Counted from the first letter of the stretch, positions 24,087 to 33,380 are shown. The stretch is 64,000 nucleotides of DNA from Caccovivens sp964594865 (GCA_964594865.1 CAZQMZ010000002.1:1-64000); one strand, 5' to 3'. Made by a program: numbers and translations. Notes: a model not told the origin generated them from the sequence alone.

Positions 24087-26516
24087 ATGGCTTTGAATAG
24101 TGGACTTTTTTCGGATAGCATTGAAAAAGTGATTAAAAATGCAAGTAAAATTGCACTGCGCTTTGGGAGCAATCTTGTCGGCACGGAGCATGTTTTGTAT
24201 GGACTTGTCAGTGTGAGCGATTGCACTGCATCCAAACTGCTTTCATCATATGGAGTCACCGAAAATGCCCTTTTTGAACTTTTTGAAGAGTCGGCAAGTG
24301 GGGTTGCGCTTTTTGGTAATGTGGAGTTGACTCCACGAACAAAAGAATTGTTTCAAATTGCACAGCAAATTGCAATGGATTTGGGACATTCTTTCATTGG
24401 AACAGAACATTTGCTTTTGGCAATTTTGTCCAATAAGAGTTGTTATGCCACAAGAATTCTGGAAAATTTCTTTAATATTGATGTTGAAGAAGTGAAAATC
24501 AAACTGCTTTCTTCTCTTCAAATCAATGTGACAAACAGAGAAAACAAAAAATCGGAAGATAATTCTCAAGCTGGAAGCACTTTGCCGGAAAAATTATTGG
24601 AAATGGGCAGTGACATCACATTGAAAGCGCGTCAACATAAACTTGATCCGGTGATTGGACGAGAAGATGAAATTCAGCGCGTCATTGAAATTCTTTGTCG
24701 CAAAACCAAAAACAATCCGGTGCTTATTGGTGAAGCTGGCGTTGGAAAGACATCGGTTGTTGAAGGTTTGGCACAGGCAATTGCCAGCGGTGATGTCCCA
24801 GAACAAATCAAGGACAAAACTGTCTATGCTCTTGAAATGGGCGGGCTTATGGCTGGCACAAAATATCGTGGACAAATGGAAGAAAAACTTAAAGATGTCA
24901 TTGAAACCATCATTCAAAATGGCAACATCATTGTCTTTATTGATGAAATTCACACATTGGCGCAAGCGGGAAGTGAAAAGGGTGAAACAAGCCCTGCGGA
25001 TATGCTTAAACCATATCTCGCACGTGGTGAATTACAAACCATTGGTGCAACCACAACAGATGAATATCGAAAATATATTGAAAAGGACAAAGCTTTGGAA
25101 CGTCGTTTCCAACCTGTGATGGTCAATCCACCATCTGTTGAACAAACAATCGAGATTTTGAAAGGCTTGAAGGACACATATGAGGCCTTTCACAAAATAA
25201 TCATCACCGATGAAGCAATCTCGGCGGCGGCACATCTTTCGGACAGATATATCACAGACAGAAGTTTGCCAGACAAAGCGATTGACCTTATTGATGAGGC
25301 TTGCTCACGTGCAAAGGTCAATTTCACACTCAAACCGCAAAAAGTGCGTGATTTGGAAGATAAAATCAAGGCACTTTCGGCGAGTCGCGACGAGGCATCT
25401 CTCCAAAGGAATTACGAAAAAGCGGCGAAATTGCAGTCAGAAATCATAAATCTTGAAAATGAATTGCGTGCGCAAAATGAAAAAATTGTCAAAAAGAGTG
25501 GAAGCAGTCAAATCGGCGAAAACGAAATTGCAGAAGTTGTGTCAAAATGGACTGGTATTCCTGTGACAAAACTCACCGAAGGTGAGAAAGAAAAACTTTT
25601 GCATTTGGAAGAGATTTTACACAAGCGTGTTGTGGGACAGAATGAGGCAATCAATGCTGTGTCCAAGGCGATAAGACGTGCAAGAGTGGGGCTTCAAGAC
25701 AACAAACGACCAATCGGTTCTTTCCTGTTTATGGGCCCAACCGGTGTGGGCAAGACGGAGCTTTCCAAGGCTATTGCAGAAGCACTCTTTGACAACGAAA
25801 ACAACATTGTTCGAATTGATATGAGTGAATATATGGAAAGTCACACTGTTTCCAAACTTATTGGTTCACCTCCGGGATATGTTGGTTTTGATGAAGGCGG
25901 GCAGTTGACCGAACAAGTGCGCAGAAAACCATACAGTGTTGTTCTTTTTGATGAAATTGAAAAAGCACATCCGGAAGTTTTGAATGCTCTTCTTCAAATT
26001 TTGGATGACGGGCGACTGACGGACAGCAAAGGTCGAACGGTGTCGTTCAAAAACACTGTCATCATAATGACAAGCAACATCGGTGCAAATGAAATTCGTC
26101 AACAAAAACAACTCGGCTTTGGCTCTGAAAACAATCAAAAAATCAATGAAAAAGACATATATATGGATGCGCTTAAGAAGAAATTTAAGCCAGAACTTAT
26201 CAATCGTATTGATGTTATTTGCATTTTTGAAAGCCTTTCGAAGAAAGATCTTGAAAAGATTGCAGAAATTTTGATTTCTGGAATCAACAAGCGTCTTTCT
26301 GCAAAAGGTTTGAAAATTTTGGTGGACAGAGAAGCAATCGACTTTGTTGTCGCAAAAGGTTCCAATCTCACTTATGGCGCAAGACCACTCAAACGTTTCA
26401 TTGAGCAAGAGATTGAAGACCGCATCGCTGAAAAGATATTACTTGGCAATTTGCCTGATCATGGAACAATTCATGTGGGACTGAAAGGCGACGAGTTGAA
26501 ATTTAGTGTGGAATGA
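24087..26516 (+). CDS. clpC: ATP-dependent Clp protease ATPase subunit ClpC
   Basis: AAA+ unfoldase that feeds ClpP. The 809-residue protein has the N-terminal double Clp repeat, AAA-1 with Walker A GEAGVGKTS and Walker B VFIDEIHT, a middle domain with a UVR-like coil (RNYEKAAKLQSEI), AAA-2 with GPTGVGKTE and LFDEIEKAHPEV, and the C-terminal D2-small domain. AAGGAGG precedes ATG 24087. Its neighbours give the phospho-arginine degradation module mcsA-mcsB-clpC; the repressor ctsR is not in this window. Confidence 0.96.
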   Translation: MALNSGLFSDSIEKVIKNASKIALRFGSNLVGTEHVLYGLVSVSDCTASKLLSSYGVTENALFELFEESASGVALFGNVELTPRTKELFQIAQQIAMDLGHSFIGTEHLLLAILSNKSCYATRILENFFNIDVEEVKIKLLSSLQINVTNRENKKSEDNSQAGSTLPEKLLEMGSDITLKARQHKLDPVIGREDEIQRVIEILCRKTKNNPVLIGEAGVGKTSVVEGLAQAIASGDVPEQIKDKTVYALEMGGLMAGTKYRGQMEEKLKDVIETIIQNGNIIVFIDEIHTLAQAGSEKGETSPADMLKPYLARGELQTIGATTTDEYRKYIEKDKALERRFQPVMVNPPSVEQTIEILKGLKDTYEAFHKIIITDEAISAAAHLSDRYITDRSLPDKAIDLIDEACSRAKVNFTLKPQKVRDLEDKIKALSASRDEASLQRNYEKAAKLQSEIINLENELRAQNEKIVKKSGSSQIGENEIAEVVSKWTGIPVTKLTEGEKEKLLHLEEILHKRVVGQNEAINAVSKAIRRARVGLQDNKRPIGSFLFMGPTGVGKTELSKAIAEALFDNENNIVRIDMSEYMESHTVSKLIGSPPGYVGFDEGGQLTEQVRRKPYSVVLFDEIEKAHPEVLNALLQILDDGRLTDSKGRTVSFKNTVIIMTSNIGANEIRQQKQLGFGSENNQKINEKDIYMDALKKKFKPELINRIDVICIFESLSKKDLEKIAEILISGINKRLSAKGLKILVDREAIDFVVAKGSNLTYGARPLKRFIEQEIEDRIAEKILLGNLPDHGTIHVGLKGDELKFSVE

Positions 26517-26528
26517 TGAAAAATTATT

Positions 26529-26556
26529 TTGAAAATGCTAAAATTTTTGATATAAT
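26529..26556 (+). promoter_or_regulatory. hpf promoter
   Basis: TTGAAA (26529-26534), 16 nt, TATAAT (26551-26556). Confidence 0.7.
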
Positions 26557-26607
26557 GTGTCATATAAAAATTTGATGACAATTTGTCATTTAAAAAGGAG
26601 AAGAATT

Positions 26608-27135
26608 ATGAAAGTTACTTTTGTCGAAAACAAATATAAAATTGCCAAGCGCTTCAAAGATGTTGTCAATGAAAAATTGGCAAGACTTGACAAATATTTT
26701 GGTGAGGATGCAAATGCAAGAGTTGTTTGCTCAACACAAAACAAGATGGATAAACTTGAAATCACAATTTCCAACAAGGGCATTTTATATCGCTCTGAAG
26801 TTTTGAGCCCAAATATGTATAACAACATTGACACAGCACTTCCAAAACTTGAAAAACAAATTGTGCGAAACAGAGAAAAAATGAAAGACAAAAAACGTTC
26901 TGTCACAAAGAATTATGGTTTCGAATTTTTGGAAGAGTTGCCAGAACTCAAACTTCCGGGAATTTATAAAACGAAGTCTTTTGACCTTGATCCAACAACT
27001 GTGGAAGAAGCAAAGGATGCAATCGAAAGATTGGGACACAGTTTCTATGTTTTCCTTAATGCTGAAACAGGCAAAGTGAATGTGCTCTATAAGCGCACAC
27101 AGGGTGGTTATGGTCTGATTGAAGTGAATTCATAA
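26608..27135 (+). CDS. hpf: Long-form ribosome hibernation promoting factor
   Basis: Binds the 30S subunit and dimerises ribosomes in stationary phase. The N-terminal S30AE domain is residues 1 to about 95. A linker follows, then the C-terminal dimerisation domain with GHSFYVFLNAETGKVNVLYKR. Its 175 residues fit long HPF. AAAAGGAG before ATG 26608 decides the start; a longer upstream frame has none. Confidence 0.94.
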   Translation: MKVTFVENKYKIAKRFKDVVNEKLARLDKYFGEDANARVVCSTQNKMDKLEITISNKGILYRSEVLSPNMYNNIDTALPKLEKQIVRNREKMKDKKRSVTKNYGFEFLEELPELKLPGIYKTKSFDLDPTTVEEAKDAIERLGHSFYVFLNAETGKVNVLYKRTQGGYGLIEVNS

Positions 27136-27136
27136 G

Positions 27137-27164
27137 AAAAAACACCATTTTTGGTGTTTTTTTT
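27137..27164 (+). terminator. hpf terminator
   Basis: AAAACACCA, loop TTTT, TGGTGTTTT with trailing T. Confidence 0.85.
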
Positions 27165-27239
27165 GATGTTTATGCCGTTTTTAAAACATTTTTGTTGAAT
27201 TGTTTTGATATTTTTCCATGAAAAGCACACAATATCTTC

Positions 27240-27746
27240 ATGAAAAAATGGTTGTGTGTGTTGTTGATTTGTTTTTGTGTGTTTGCGGTTGGTTGCGACA
27301 GTGAAACACAAGTGAATTGTGCACATATTTCAAACATAACTTCGGCACTGTCCAATCAATATGCCATCAAGGTTGTTTTGGATGATGACGAACGTGTTCA
27401 AGAAAAATATGTCAGCCTGCAGATCAAATCGAGTGTGGAAAATTTATCCTTAACTTTTGGAGAAGAAATGGGAGATGACTATGTCCTGTCTTTTCCCAAA
27501 GCTGACTATTGGTATAACTTGACGTATTTGATCAGTCAAACAAACGGTGTGGGCACTGAAGCAGGTTATTTGGATTATGAAGAATATGGCGATCGCGTTT
27601 TTCGTTTCTCAGCCGAAGAAGATGTCAAACTTACTTTTCGGATGGTTGCGGGTGCCACGAAGGTGAACGAAGAAACAGGTGAAGAGATTTTGGTTTTGAG
27701 CGAACCTATTTCCAAAGAAGTGGAAGTGGATGTCAAAAAAAATTGA
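27240..27746 (+). CDS. Small lipoprotein of unknown function
   Basis: 168 residues: a signal peptide MKKWLCVLLICFCVF and lipobox FAVGC place a lipidated Cys at about residue 19. The rest is an acidic beta-type domain of a family I do not know. There is no Shine-Dalgarno sequence before ATG 27240. It has a strong terminator after it and appears to be transcribed alone. The acidic, Thr/Glu-rich nature resembles the other lipoproteins of this window. Confidence 0.65.
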   Translation: MKKWLCVLLICFCVFAVGCDSETQVNCAHISNITSALSNQYAIKVVLDDDERVQEKYVSLQIKSSVENLSLTFGEEMGDDYVLSFPKADYWYNLTYLISQTNGVGTEAGYLDYEEYGDRVFRFSAEEDVKLTFRMVAGATKVNEETGEEILVLSEPISKEVEVDVKKN

Positions 27747-27763
27747 TTATTGAAATATGATAT

Positions 27764-27800
27764 AATGGTTTGCAAAAGTTGCAAATCATTTTTATTTTTT
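27764..27800 (+). terminator. Terminator after the 27240 lipoprotein gene
   Basis: TTTGCAA (27769-27775), loop AAG, TTGCAAA (27779-27785), extended to a 12-bp stem, then a T-rich tail. Confidence 0.85.
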
Positions 27801-27842
27801 TTTCAAATATGTTATCATATATAAAAATAGGCAGGAGATTTT

Positions 27843-28487
27843 ATGTTATCAATAAAAAATTTATATCTCAAATACACAAAAGAATTCTACGCTTTGGAAA
27901 ATATAAGTTTGGAAGTTTCTTCTGGCGAAAGCGTTGCTTTTGTTGGAGAACAAAACAGTGGAAAGACCACACTTTTGCGCGTTATTGCAAAATTGGAGGA
28001 GTTTGACAGCGGAGAAATCTACATCAACAATATTCCACTCAAAAAAGTTGATTTCAAGACAGATGTGAGCGTTGGCTATGTGCCATATTGTCCTGTTTTT
28101 CTCGAAAATAAGACTGTTTACGAGAATTTTCGATATATCTTGAACAAAAAAGGTGTCAAACCAGCAGAAGCAGAAAAAATGATCAACAATGCAATCATCG
28201 ATTTTTCGATTGAAAAACTTCGTGATGAAAAAATTAAAAACATTCGAAAGGAAGACAAATATATCTTGTCGCTCATTCGTTTGACTTTCAGACCGATTGA
28301 TTTACTTCTTATTGACAACATTTTTGACGACATTTCGGATGTCTATGTCGATGCAATTTTATATTTTATCAAAAAATTAAAAACACCAAACAACACATTG
28401 ATTATGGCTTGCACACGTCCTGAAATTGCTGAAAAAGTTTGTAAGCGCAAGATCTATTTCGAACATGGAAAGATTATTGAAGAATAG
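27843..28487 (+). CDS. Degenerate ABC-type ATPase
   Basis: A 214-residue ABC ATPase domain with a good Walker A (GEQNSGKTT, residues 35-43). The signature LSGGQ is replaced by a sequence around RKEDKYILSL. Walker B reads LLLIDNIFDD, with Asn where the catalytic Glu stands. The switch His is missing (MACTRPEIAEK). ATP may bind, but normal hydrolysis is unlikely. No membrane partner is encoded nearby. ATG 27843 has GGCAGGAG upstream. It might be a regulatory or structural paralogue. Confidence 0.75.
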   Translation: MLSIKNLYLKYTKEFYALENISLEVSSGESVAFVGEQNSGKTTLLRVIAKLEEFDSGEIYINNIPLKKVDFKTDVSVGYVPYCPVFLENKTVYENFRYILNKKGVKPAEAEKMINNAIIDFSIEKLRDEKIKNIRKEDKYILSLIRLTFRPIDLLLIDNIFDDISDVYVDAILYFIKKLKTPNNTLIMACTRPEIAEKVCKRKIYFEHGKIIEE

Positions 28488-28500
28488 AAAGAGCATAAAG

Positions 28501-28527
28501 ACTTCGTTTTGGGACGAAGTTTTTTTG
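28501..28527 (+). terminator. Terminator after the ABC ATPase gene
   Basis: ACTTCGT (28501-28507), 6-nt loop, ACGAAGT (28514-28520), T7. Confidence 0.85.
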
Positions 28528-28593
28528 TTGCGGAAAATCACAGCTTTTTTTTGAAATTTTTGCTATTTTTTGGTGTTTTGCATTTTTATGTGT

Positions 28594-28599
28594 TAAAAT
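28594..28599 (+). promoter_or_regulatory. -10 box of pcrA, probably leaderless
   Basis: TAAAAT ends 7 nt before the pcrA ATG. No ribosome site is present. A weak -35, TTGGTG, lies 18 nt upstream. Confidence 0.45.
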
Positions 28600-28606
28600 A
28601 TAGTAT

Positions 28607-30718
28607 ATGAGCGGATATGACATTGAAAGTTTGAATGAGCAGCAAAAAGAGGCGCTTTTTGAGGCGGATGGTGTGGTGTTGGTCACAGCGGGTGCGGGCA
28701 GTGGCAAGACTAGACTTTTGACGCATCGCATTTGTTATCTCATCAAAGAAAAGAAAGTTTCACCTTTCAACATTTTGGCAATCACATTCACAAACAAAGC
28801 CACAAACGAGATGAAAGAACGTGTGGCGCAAATGTGTGATTGTTCGGTTTGGATTTCAACATTTCACAGTATGTGTGTGCGAATTTTGAGAGAAAATATT
28901 TCGCTTTTGGAGGGTTTTAATAAAAATTTTACAATAATTGCAGAAAATGACAGAGATAAAATCATCAAGGACCTTTTGAAAAAACATGGCAGGGATGAAG
29001 ATGAAAAGTCAAAGATTTCTTTTCATTTGGAAAACATCAAAAACAAAGGGTTGGATTTTGAAGAATATTTCGCTCCAATTCGTGAATTTAACAACAATGT
29101 CGGCGATTTGATTGTACATCAAAAAATTTGCGAAGAATATGAAGAATATTTGCAAAAAAACAATGCTCTCGACTTTGATGATTTGTTGAACAAAACTTTA
29201 TTCTTGTTCAATAACTATCCAGATGTGCTCTTTCGTTATGCAGATCGATTTCATTATATTTTGGTGGATGAATTTCAAGATACAAATTTGGTGCAATACA
29301 AACTTGTCAAAATGCTGGCAAGTGTGCATGGAAATCTTTTCGTGGTGGGAGATGAAGATCAATGCATATATTCTTGGCGCGGGGCAAATTTTCATAACAT
29401 TTTCAACTTGAAGAATGATTTTTCGGATGTGAAAATTTTTAAACTTGAACAGAACTATCGCTCCACAAAAAACATCCTGACGCTGGCAAATAATGTCATT
29501 TCCAACAATCGTGAAAGATTGGAGAAAAATTTGTGGACAGAAAAAGATAATGGCGAAGGTCCGGTGGTCTATTCTGCATTTGACGAGCGTGACGAAGCTC
29601 TTTTTGTGGCAAAAACAATTGAAAATTTGGTTGCAGAAGGGTTTTCATACAGCGACTTTGCTGTGCTTATGCGTGTGAATGCGCTTTCAAGATCGCTGGA
29701 AGAAGGGATGATGTCCTTTCAAATTCCATACAAACTCTATGGCGGATTCAAATTCTATGAGCGTGCGGAAATTCGCATGGTTTTGTCCTATCTTTCCATA
29801 TTCGTCAACGAAAATGACGAAATTTCACTTCTCAAAATCATCAACTTTCCAAAGCGCGGAATTGGAGATGTTGCCATAAAAAACTTGCAAGAGAAAGCAG
29901 GAGATGACACACTTTTGAAATATCTTTTAAGCGACCGTTTTAAGTTTTCAAAATATAATTCCAAACTCAAAAAATTTGTTGAAAATGTCAATATTTTGAA
30001 AAAACAACTCGGCAAACTTTCACTTTTCGAATTTGTTGAAAAAGTTTTGCAGATCTTTTCAATCAGAGAAGAATATGCAGGCAGAGATGAGGAATCAATT
30101 GACAAACTTGGAAACATTGACAGTTTGCTTTCTGGAGTTTTGGAATATTCCAAAGACAACCAAAATGCCACACTTGCAGATTATTTGGCAGAAGTTATGC
30201 TCAAAACGGACAGCGACCAAATTCAAGAAAAAGGTTTTGTGACAGTTTCCACAATTCACTCGGTCAAGGGATTGGAATTCAGAGTGGTGTTTGTGGTTGG
30301 GCTTGAAGAAGGAATTTTTCCGCTTGCGCGTGCAACAAATTCTCTTGCTGAAATGGAAGAAGAGCGTCGGTTGATGTATGTGGCAATCACGCGGGCGGAA
30401 GAGAGGATCTTTCTTTCATACACAGCCAAGCGATATATGTATGGCAAAAGCAACTATCAAACGCCAAGCCGATTTTTGTCTGAGCTTGGCATTGTCGACA
30501 AAAAGAAAACAAAAATCATTTCAAATGACTTTGTGCAGACAGAAAAACAGGAAGTTTTTGACTCTGGTTTTGAGGTTGGCGACGATGTTTCTCACAGCCG
30601 ATTTGGGATTGGAAAAATTGTGGATATCTCGGACGATGGACTTGTTGCGGACATAGAGTTTGAAGATTATGGCAAAAAAAGTTTGATGCTGAATATGGCA
30701 AAATTGGAAAAATTATAA
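28607..30718 (+). CDS. pcrA: ATP-dependent DNA helicase PcrA/UvrD
   Basis: Superfamily 1A 3'-5' helicase for repair and replication restart. The 703 residues contain the Q motif (LNEQQKEAL), Walker A AGAGSGKT, motif Ia (TFTNKATNEMKERV), motif II VDEFQDTN, motif III GDEDQCIYSWRGA, motif IV LEQNYRS, motif V TIHSVKGLEF and motif VI AITRAEE. A Tudor-like end (HSRFGIGKIVDI) binds RNA polymerase in PcrA. In Firmicutes pcrA is often followed by ligA, as here. Confidence 0.96.
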   Translation: MSGYDIESLNEQQKEALFEADGVVLVTAGAGSGKTRLLTHRICYLIKEKKVSPFNILAITFTNKATNEMKERVAQMCDCSVWISTFHSMCVRILRENISLLEGFNKNFTIIAENDRDKIIKDLLKKHGRDEDEKSKISFHLENIKNKGLDFEEYFAPIREFNNNVGDLIVHQKICEEYEEYLQKNNALDFDDLLNKTLFLFNNYPDVLFRYADRFHYILVDEFQDTNLVQYKLVKMLASVHGNLFVVGDEDQCIYSWRGANFHNIFNLKNDFSDVKIFKLEQNYRSTKNILTLANNVISNNRERLEKNLWTEKDNGEGPVVYSAFDERDEALFVAKTIENLVAEGFSYSDFAVLMRVNALSRSLEEGMMSFQIPYKLYGGFKFYERAEIRMVLSYLSIFVNENDEISLLKIINFPKRGIGDVAIKNLQEKAGDDTLLKYLLSDRFKFSKYNSKLKKFVENVNILKKQLGKLSLFEFVEKVLQIFSIREEYAGRDEESIDKLGNIDSLLSGVLEYSKDNQNATLADYLAEVMLKTDSDQIQEKGFVTVSTIHSVKGLEFRVVFVVGLEEGIFPLARATNSLAEMEEERRLMYVAITRAEERIFLSYTAKRYMYGKSNYQTPSRFLSELGIVDKKKTKIISNDFVQTEKQEVFDSGFEVGDDVSHSRFGIGKIVDISDDGLVADIEFEDYGKKSLMLNMAKLEKL

Positions 30719-30741
30719 AAAAATTGAAAATAAATGAAACT

Positions 30742-30829
30742 AAAAAAAGATTAAAAAATCATTAAAAAAATCAAAAAAAACGCAAAAAAATATGAAAAAA
30801 GTGCAAAAAAACACAAAAAGAGGGCAAAA
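30742..30829. other. Phased A-tracts upstream of ligA
   Basis: Nine A-tracts start at 30742, 30753, 30764, 30773, 30784, 30795, 30805, 30815 and 30826, an average of about 10.5 bp apart. This is the classical pattern of intrinsically bent DNA. No separate promoter is evident. Confidence 0.65.
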
Positions 30830-32787
30830 TGGAAAATAAAAAGCTTGAAAGAATGAAAGCGCTGGTGAGTGAAATTTTGATTCATAACCGCAACTATTAT
30901 GAACTTGATAATCCAACCATTTCGGACAAGGAATATGACAAACTCTATGACGAACTTGTGGACCTTGAAAAAGAATTGGGTGTTGTTTTGCCAAATTCTC
31001 CAACGCAGAGAGTTGGGGGAGATGTCCTTTCAAAATTTGTCAAAAAGAAACATCAGGTTCGACTCTATTCCATGAGCAAGGTGCGATCTTTTGATGAGCT
31101 TAAAGATTTTTTTGTTGAAATGAAAAAGTTTGTCAAAAACCCGACTTTTGCTGTGGAATATAAATTCGACGGATTGACCATTGTGACGGAATATATGAAC
31201 GGGCGCTTTGTCAGTGCCACAACTCGTGGAAATGGTGAAATTGGAGAAGATGTCACAGAGCAGGTCAAGACAATTAAAAGCGTTCCGCTTGAAATTCCTT
31301 TCAAAGGTCATTTGATTTTGCAGGGTGAAGGCATGATGACAAATTCAAGTTTCAAGCGCTATAACAAAACGGCAACTGAACCGCTCAAAAATCCACGCAA
31401 CGGCGTTGCTGGCGCAATTCGAAATCTTGATCCAAAAGAAACGGCACGCAGACAGTTGGACTATTTTTGCTATGCGGTTTTGTTTTCGGAAGATAAAAAA
31501 TTTGAAACACAGCAAGAAATGAATGAATTTTTGAAAGAAAATGGCTTCAAAACCGGTGATTTTTTCAAAATAATCAAAACGGAAGAAGAGGCAGAAAAAA
31601 TTATTGCTGAAATTGACGAAAAGAAAAACGCTCTTGACGTCATGATTGATGGGCTTGTCATCAAACTTAATGAAGTTGCTCCGCGCGAAGAGATTGGATA
31701 TACCAACAAATTTCCAAAGTGGGCAAGGGCATTCAAGTTTGAAGCGGAAGAAGTTTCCACTATGCTTGAAGATGTTGTTTGGCAGGTGGGCAGAAGTGGA
31801 AAGGTGACGCCAACAGCAATTTTGGAGCCGGTCGAACTTGCTGGTGCAACAATAAGTCGTGCGACGCTCAACAACATTGAAGACATAAGGAAGAAAAATG
31901 TCTTTTTGAAAAGTCGCGTCTTTATCCGTCGTTCCAACGAAGTTATTCCAGAAGTTTTGGGGCTGGCGGAAAAATATGAAAATTCTCTTCCAATTCATGA
32001 GCCAAAAAATTGCCCGTGTTGTGGAAGTGTTTTGCTCAAAAAAGGTCCACTTGTGTTCTGTCCAAATCGCGACGGTTGCAAAGAACAAGTTGTGGCAAGG
32101 TTGACGCATTTTGTCAGCCGAGAAGCCTTCAATATTGAAGGGTTGAGCGAGAAAACCATAATTCAATTCTATGACGATTTGGGTTTGCGACATTTTTCCG
32201 AATTATTCAAATTGACAAAAGAACAACTTGTGAAATTGGAAAAATTTGCAGAAAAAAAGGCAGAAAATTGCATAAAAAGCCTTGAAAAAAGCAAAAAAAT
32301 TGAATTTTATCGCTTTTTGTTCGCACTTGGCATAAGTGAAGTTGGTATAAAAACGGCGAAAGATTTGGCAAAAACATACAAAAATCTTGACCAAATCAAA
32401 ACTGCCACATGTGAACAGTTGTGCAGGATTGAAGATGTTGGAGAAATTATCGCGCAAAACATTGTGGACTTTTTCACAAATCAAGACAACTTGAATGAAA
32501 TTGAAAAACTCTTTGAAGTTGGCGTGGAGATTGAAAAGGTTGAAGAAGCAAAATCTGACAAACTCTCTGGATTGACTTTTGTGCTGACAGGAACACTGCC
32601 AAACCATTCACGCACAGAGATGACAAAAATTATTGAAGAGAACGGCGGAAAAACAGCATCGTCAGTTTCGAAAAACACATCATATGTTCTTGCTGGTGAA
32701 GAAGCGGGAAGTAAACTCGACAAAGCTAGAGCACTCAATATTCCAATTTTAAGCGAAGAAGATTTTTTGAAAATGATTGAAGAATGA
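30829..32787 (+). CDS. ligA: NAD-dependent DNA ligase
   Basis: Seals nicks using NAD. The 652 residues show domain Ia (NYYELDNPTISDKEYD), the adenylation lysine in EYKFDGLTI (KxDG), an OB fold, the zinc finger CPCC...CPNRDGC, helix-hairpin-helix repeats and a C-terminal BRCT domain (LSGLTFVLTGTLPNHSR). Only a weak GAGGG ribosome site precedes ATG 30829. It is probably co-transcribed with pcrA through the curved spacer. Confidence 0.96.
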   Translation: MENKKLERMKALVSEILIHNRNYYELDNPTISDKEYDKLYDELVDLEKELGVVLPNSPTQRVGGDVLSKFVKKKHQVRLYSMSKVRSFDELKDFFVEMKKFVKNPTFAVEYKFDGLTIVTEYMNGRFVSATTRGNGEIGEDVTEQVKTIKSVPLEIPFKGHLILQGEGMMTNSSFKRYNKTATEPLKNPRNGVAGAIRNLDPKETARRQLDYFCYAVLFSEDKKFETQQEMNEFLKENGFKTGDFFKIIKTEEEAEKIIAEIDEKKNALDVMIDGLVIKLNEVAPREEIGYTNKFPKWARAFKFEAEEVSTMLEDVVWQVGRSGKVTPTAILEPVELAGATISRATLNNIEDIRKKNVFLKSRVFIRRSNEVIPEVLGLAEKYENSLPIHEPKNCPCCGSVLLKKGPLVFCPNRDGCKEQVVARLTHFVSREAFNIEGLSEKTIIQFYDDLGLRHFSELFKLTKEQLVKLEKFAEKKAENCIKSLEKSKKIEFYRFLFALGISEVGIKTAKDLAKTYKNLDQIKTATCEQLCRIEDVGEIIAQNIVDFFTNQDNLNEIEKLFEVGVEIEKVEEAKSDKLSGLTFVLTGTLPNHSRTEMTKIIEENGGKTASSVSKNTSYVLAGEEAGSKLDKARALNIPILSEEDFLKMIEE

Positions 32788-32806
32788 ATAATATGTTTGA
32801 AAAAAC

Positions 32807-32836
32807 TTGACAATAAAGTTCACCTAACTATAAAAT
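32807..32836 (+). promoter_or_regulatory. Promoter of the accessory island
   Basis: TTGACA (32807-32812) with TATAAA (32829-32834, 16-nt spacer) or TAAAAT (32831-32836, 18-nt). Confidence 0.75.
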
Positions 32837-32866
32837 TAAATTGTGATTATACAAAAGGAGAAAACT

Positions 32867-32914
32867 ATGACTCAAATTTTGAATTTTGCGGGGGGGGGAG
32901 CAAGCGAACCTTAA
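32867..32914 (+). CDS. Short leader ORF with a G9 tract
   Basis: With AAAGGAG upstream, ATG 32867 opens a frame encoding MTQILNFAGGGASEP and stops at 32914. Residues 9-11 are encoded by the G9 run. With ten G the frame would instead run 30 codons and stop at a TGA (32956-32958) that overlaps the ATG of the next gene as ATGA. With eight G it would stop after 17 codons. A slippage-controlled leader coupling translation to the 32955 gene is therefore plausible. The real product, if any, is unknown. Confidence 0.5.
   Translation: MTQILNFAGGGASEP
32890..32898 (+). repeat. Poly-G tract, 9 bases
   Basis: GC followed by nine G in a leader ORF. The flank to its right resembles that of the third tract (AGMAAG then an AACYTTAAAA-like stretch). 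Confidence 0.9.
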
Positions 32915-32954
32915 AAAATAGACAGGAGACATTTTTCACCTGTGGAGGTGAAAG

Positions 32955-33380
32955 ATGAGATCTTCTGAAATTTCTCCAAATCCATTCGGGGCTCCTTCTT
33001 GCAGAAAATGTCACAGAACTTTGAAAAGACGCGTATCACTTGGCTTTTGGGAGGCTCTTGAAGAGATTATTGCCAGCATTTGCGATCCGTTTCATCGAAC
33101 TTTATATGGTTGCACAGGCACTGTCCCAAATGAAAAGTATGATGTATGGAAAGAAGACTGCAAAAAAATTGACGAAAAGAACAAAAAAATTCGCAGACAA
33201 AACATGGTCAGGCAGTTTATTGGAAGTAAAAAGCCAGAGATTCCATATCCGCCGCGACCACCAAGAAGAGTGCCATGTCCAAATCATTACAAATTGAGGC
33301 CATTTGGAAAATATAATCAAAGAAGCGTCAGAAAAAGAAAGACTTTTTATGATGGTGGTGGAAACATTTATTATATTTGA
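32955..33380 (+). CDS. Basic Cys-containing protein of unknown function
   Basis: 141 residues, very basic, with a Pro-rich patch (YPPRPPRRVPCP) and no membrane segment. CRKCH near residue 16 and further Cys in the middle part (CDPFHRTLYGC) suggest zinc binding. GGAGGTG lies 5 nt before ATG 32955. No family is recognised. Base use and protein style differ from the core genes around it, and it lies between ligA and the str operon, which points to an acquired pair with the next gene. Its translation may be coupled to the G-tract leader. Confidence 0.55.
   Translation: MRSSEISPNPFGAPSCRKCHRTLKRRVSLGFWEALEEIIASICDPFHRTLYGCTGTVPNEKYDVWKEDCKKIDEKNKKIRRQNMVRQFIGSKKPEIPYPPRPPRRVPCPNHYKLRPFGKYNQRSVRKRKTFYDGGGNIYYI

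Noticed and set aside
26557..26607. An upstream start for hpf
   Set aside because: It overlaps the promoter region, and the family N-terminus (MKVTFVENKYKI) begins at 26608 after a strong AAAAGGAG.
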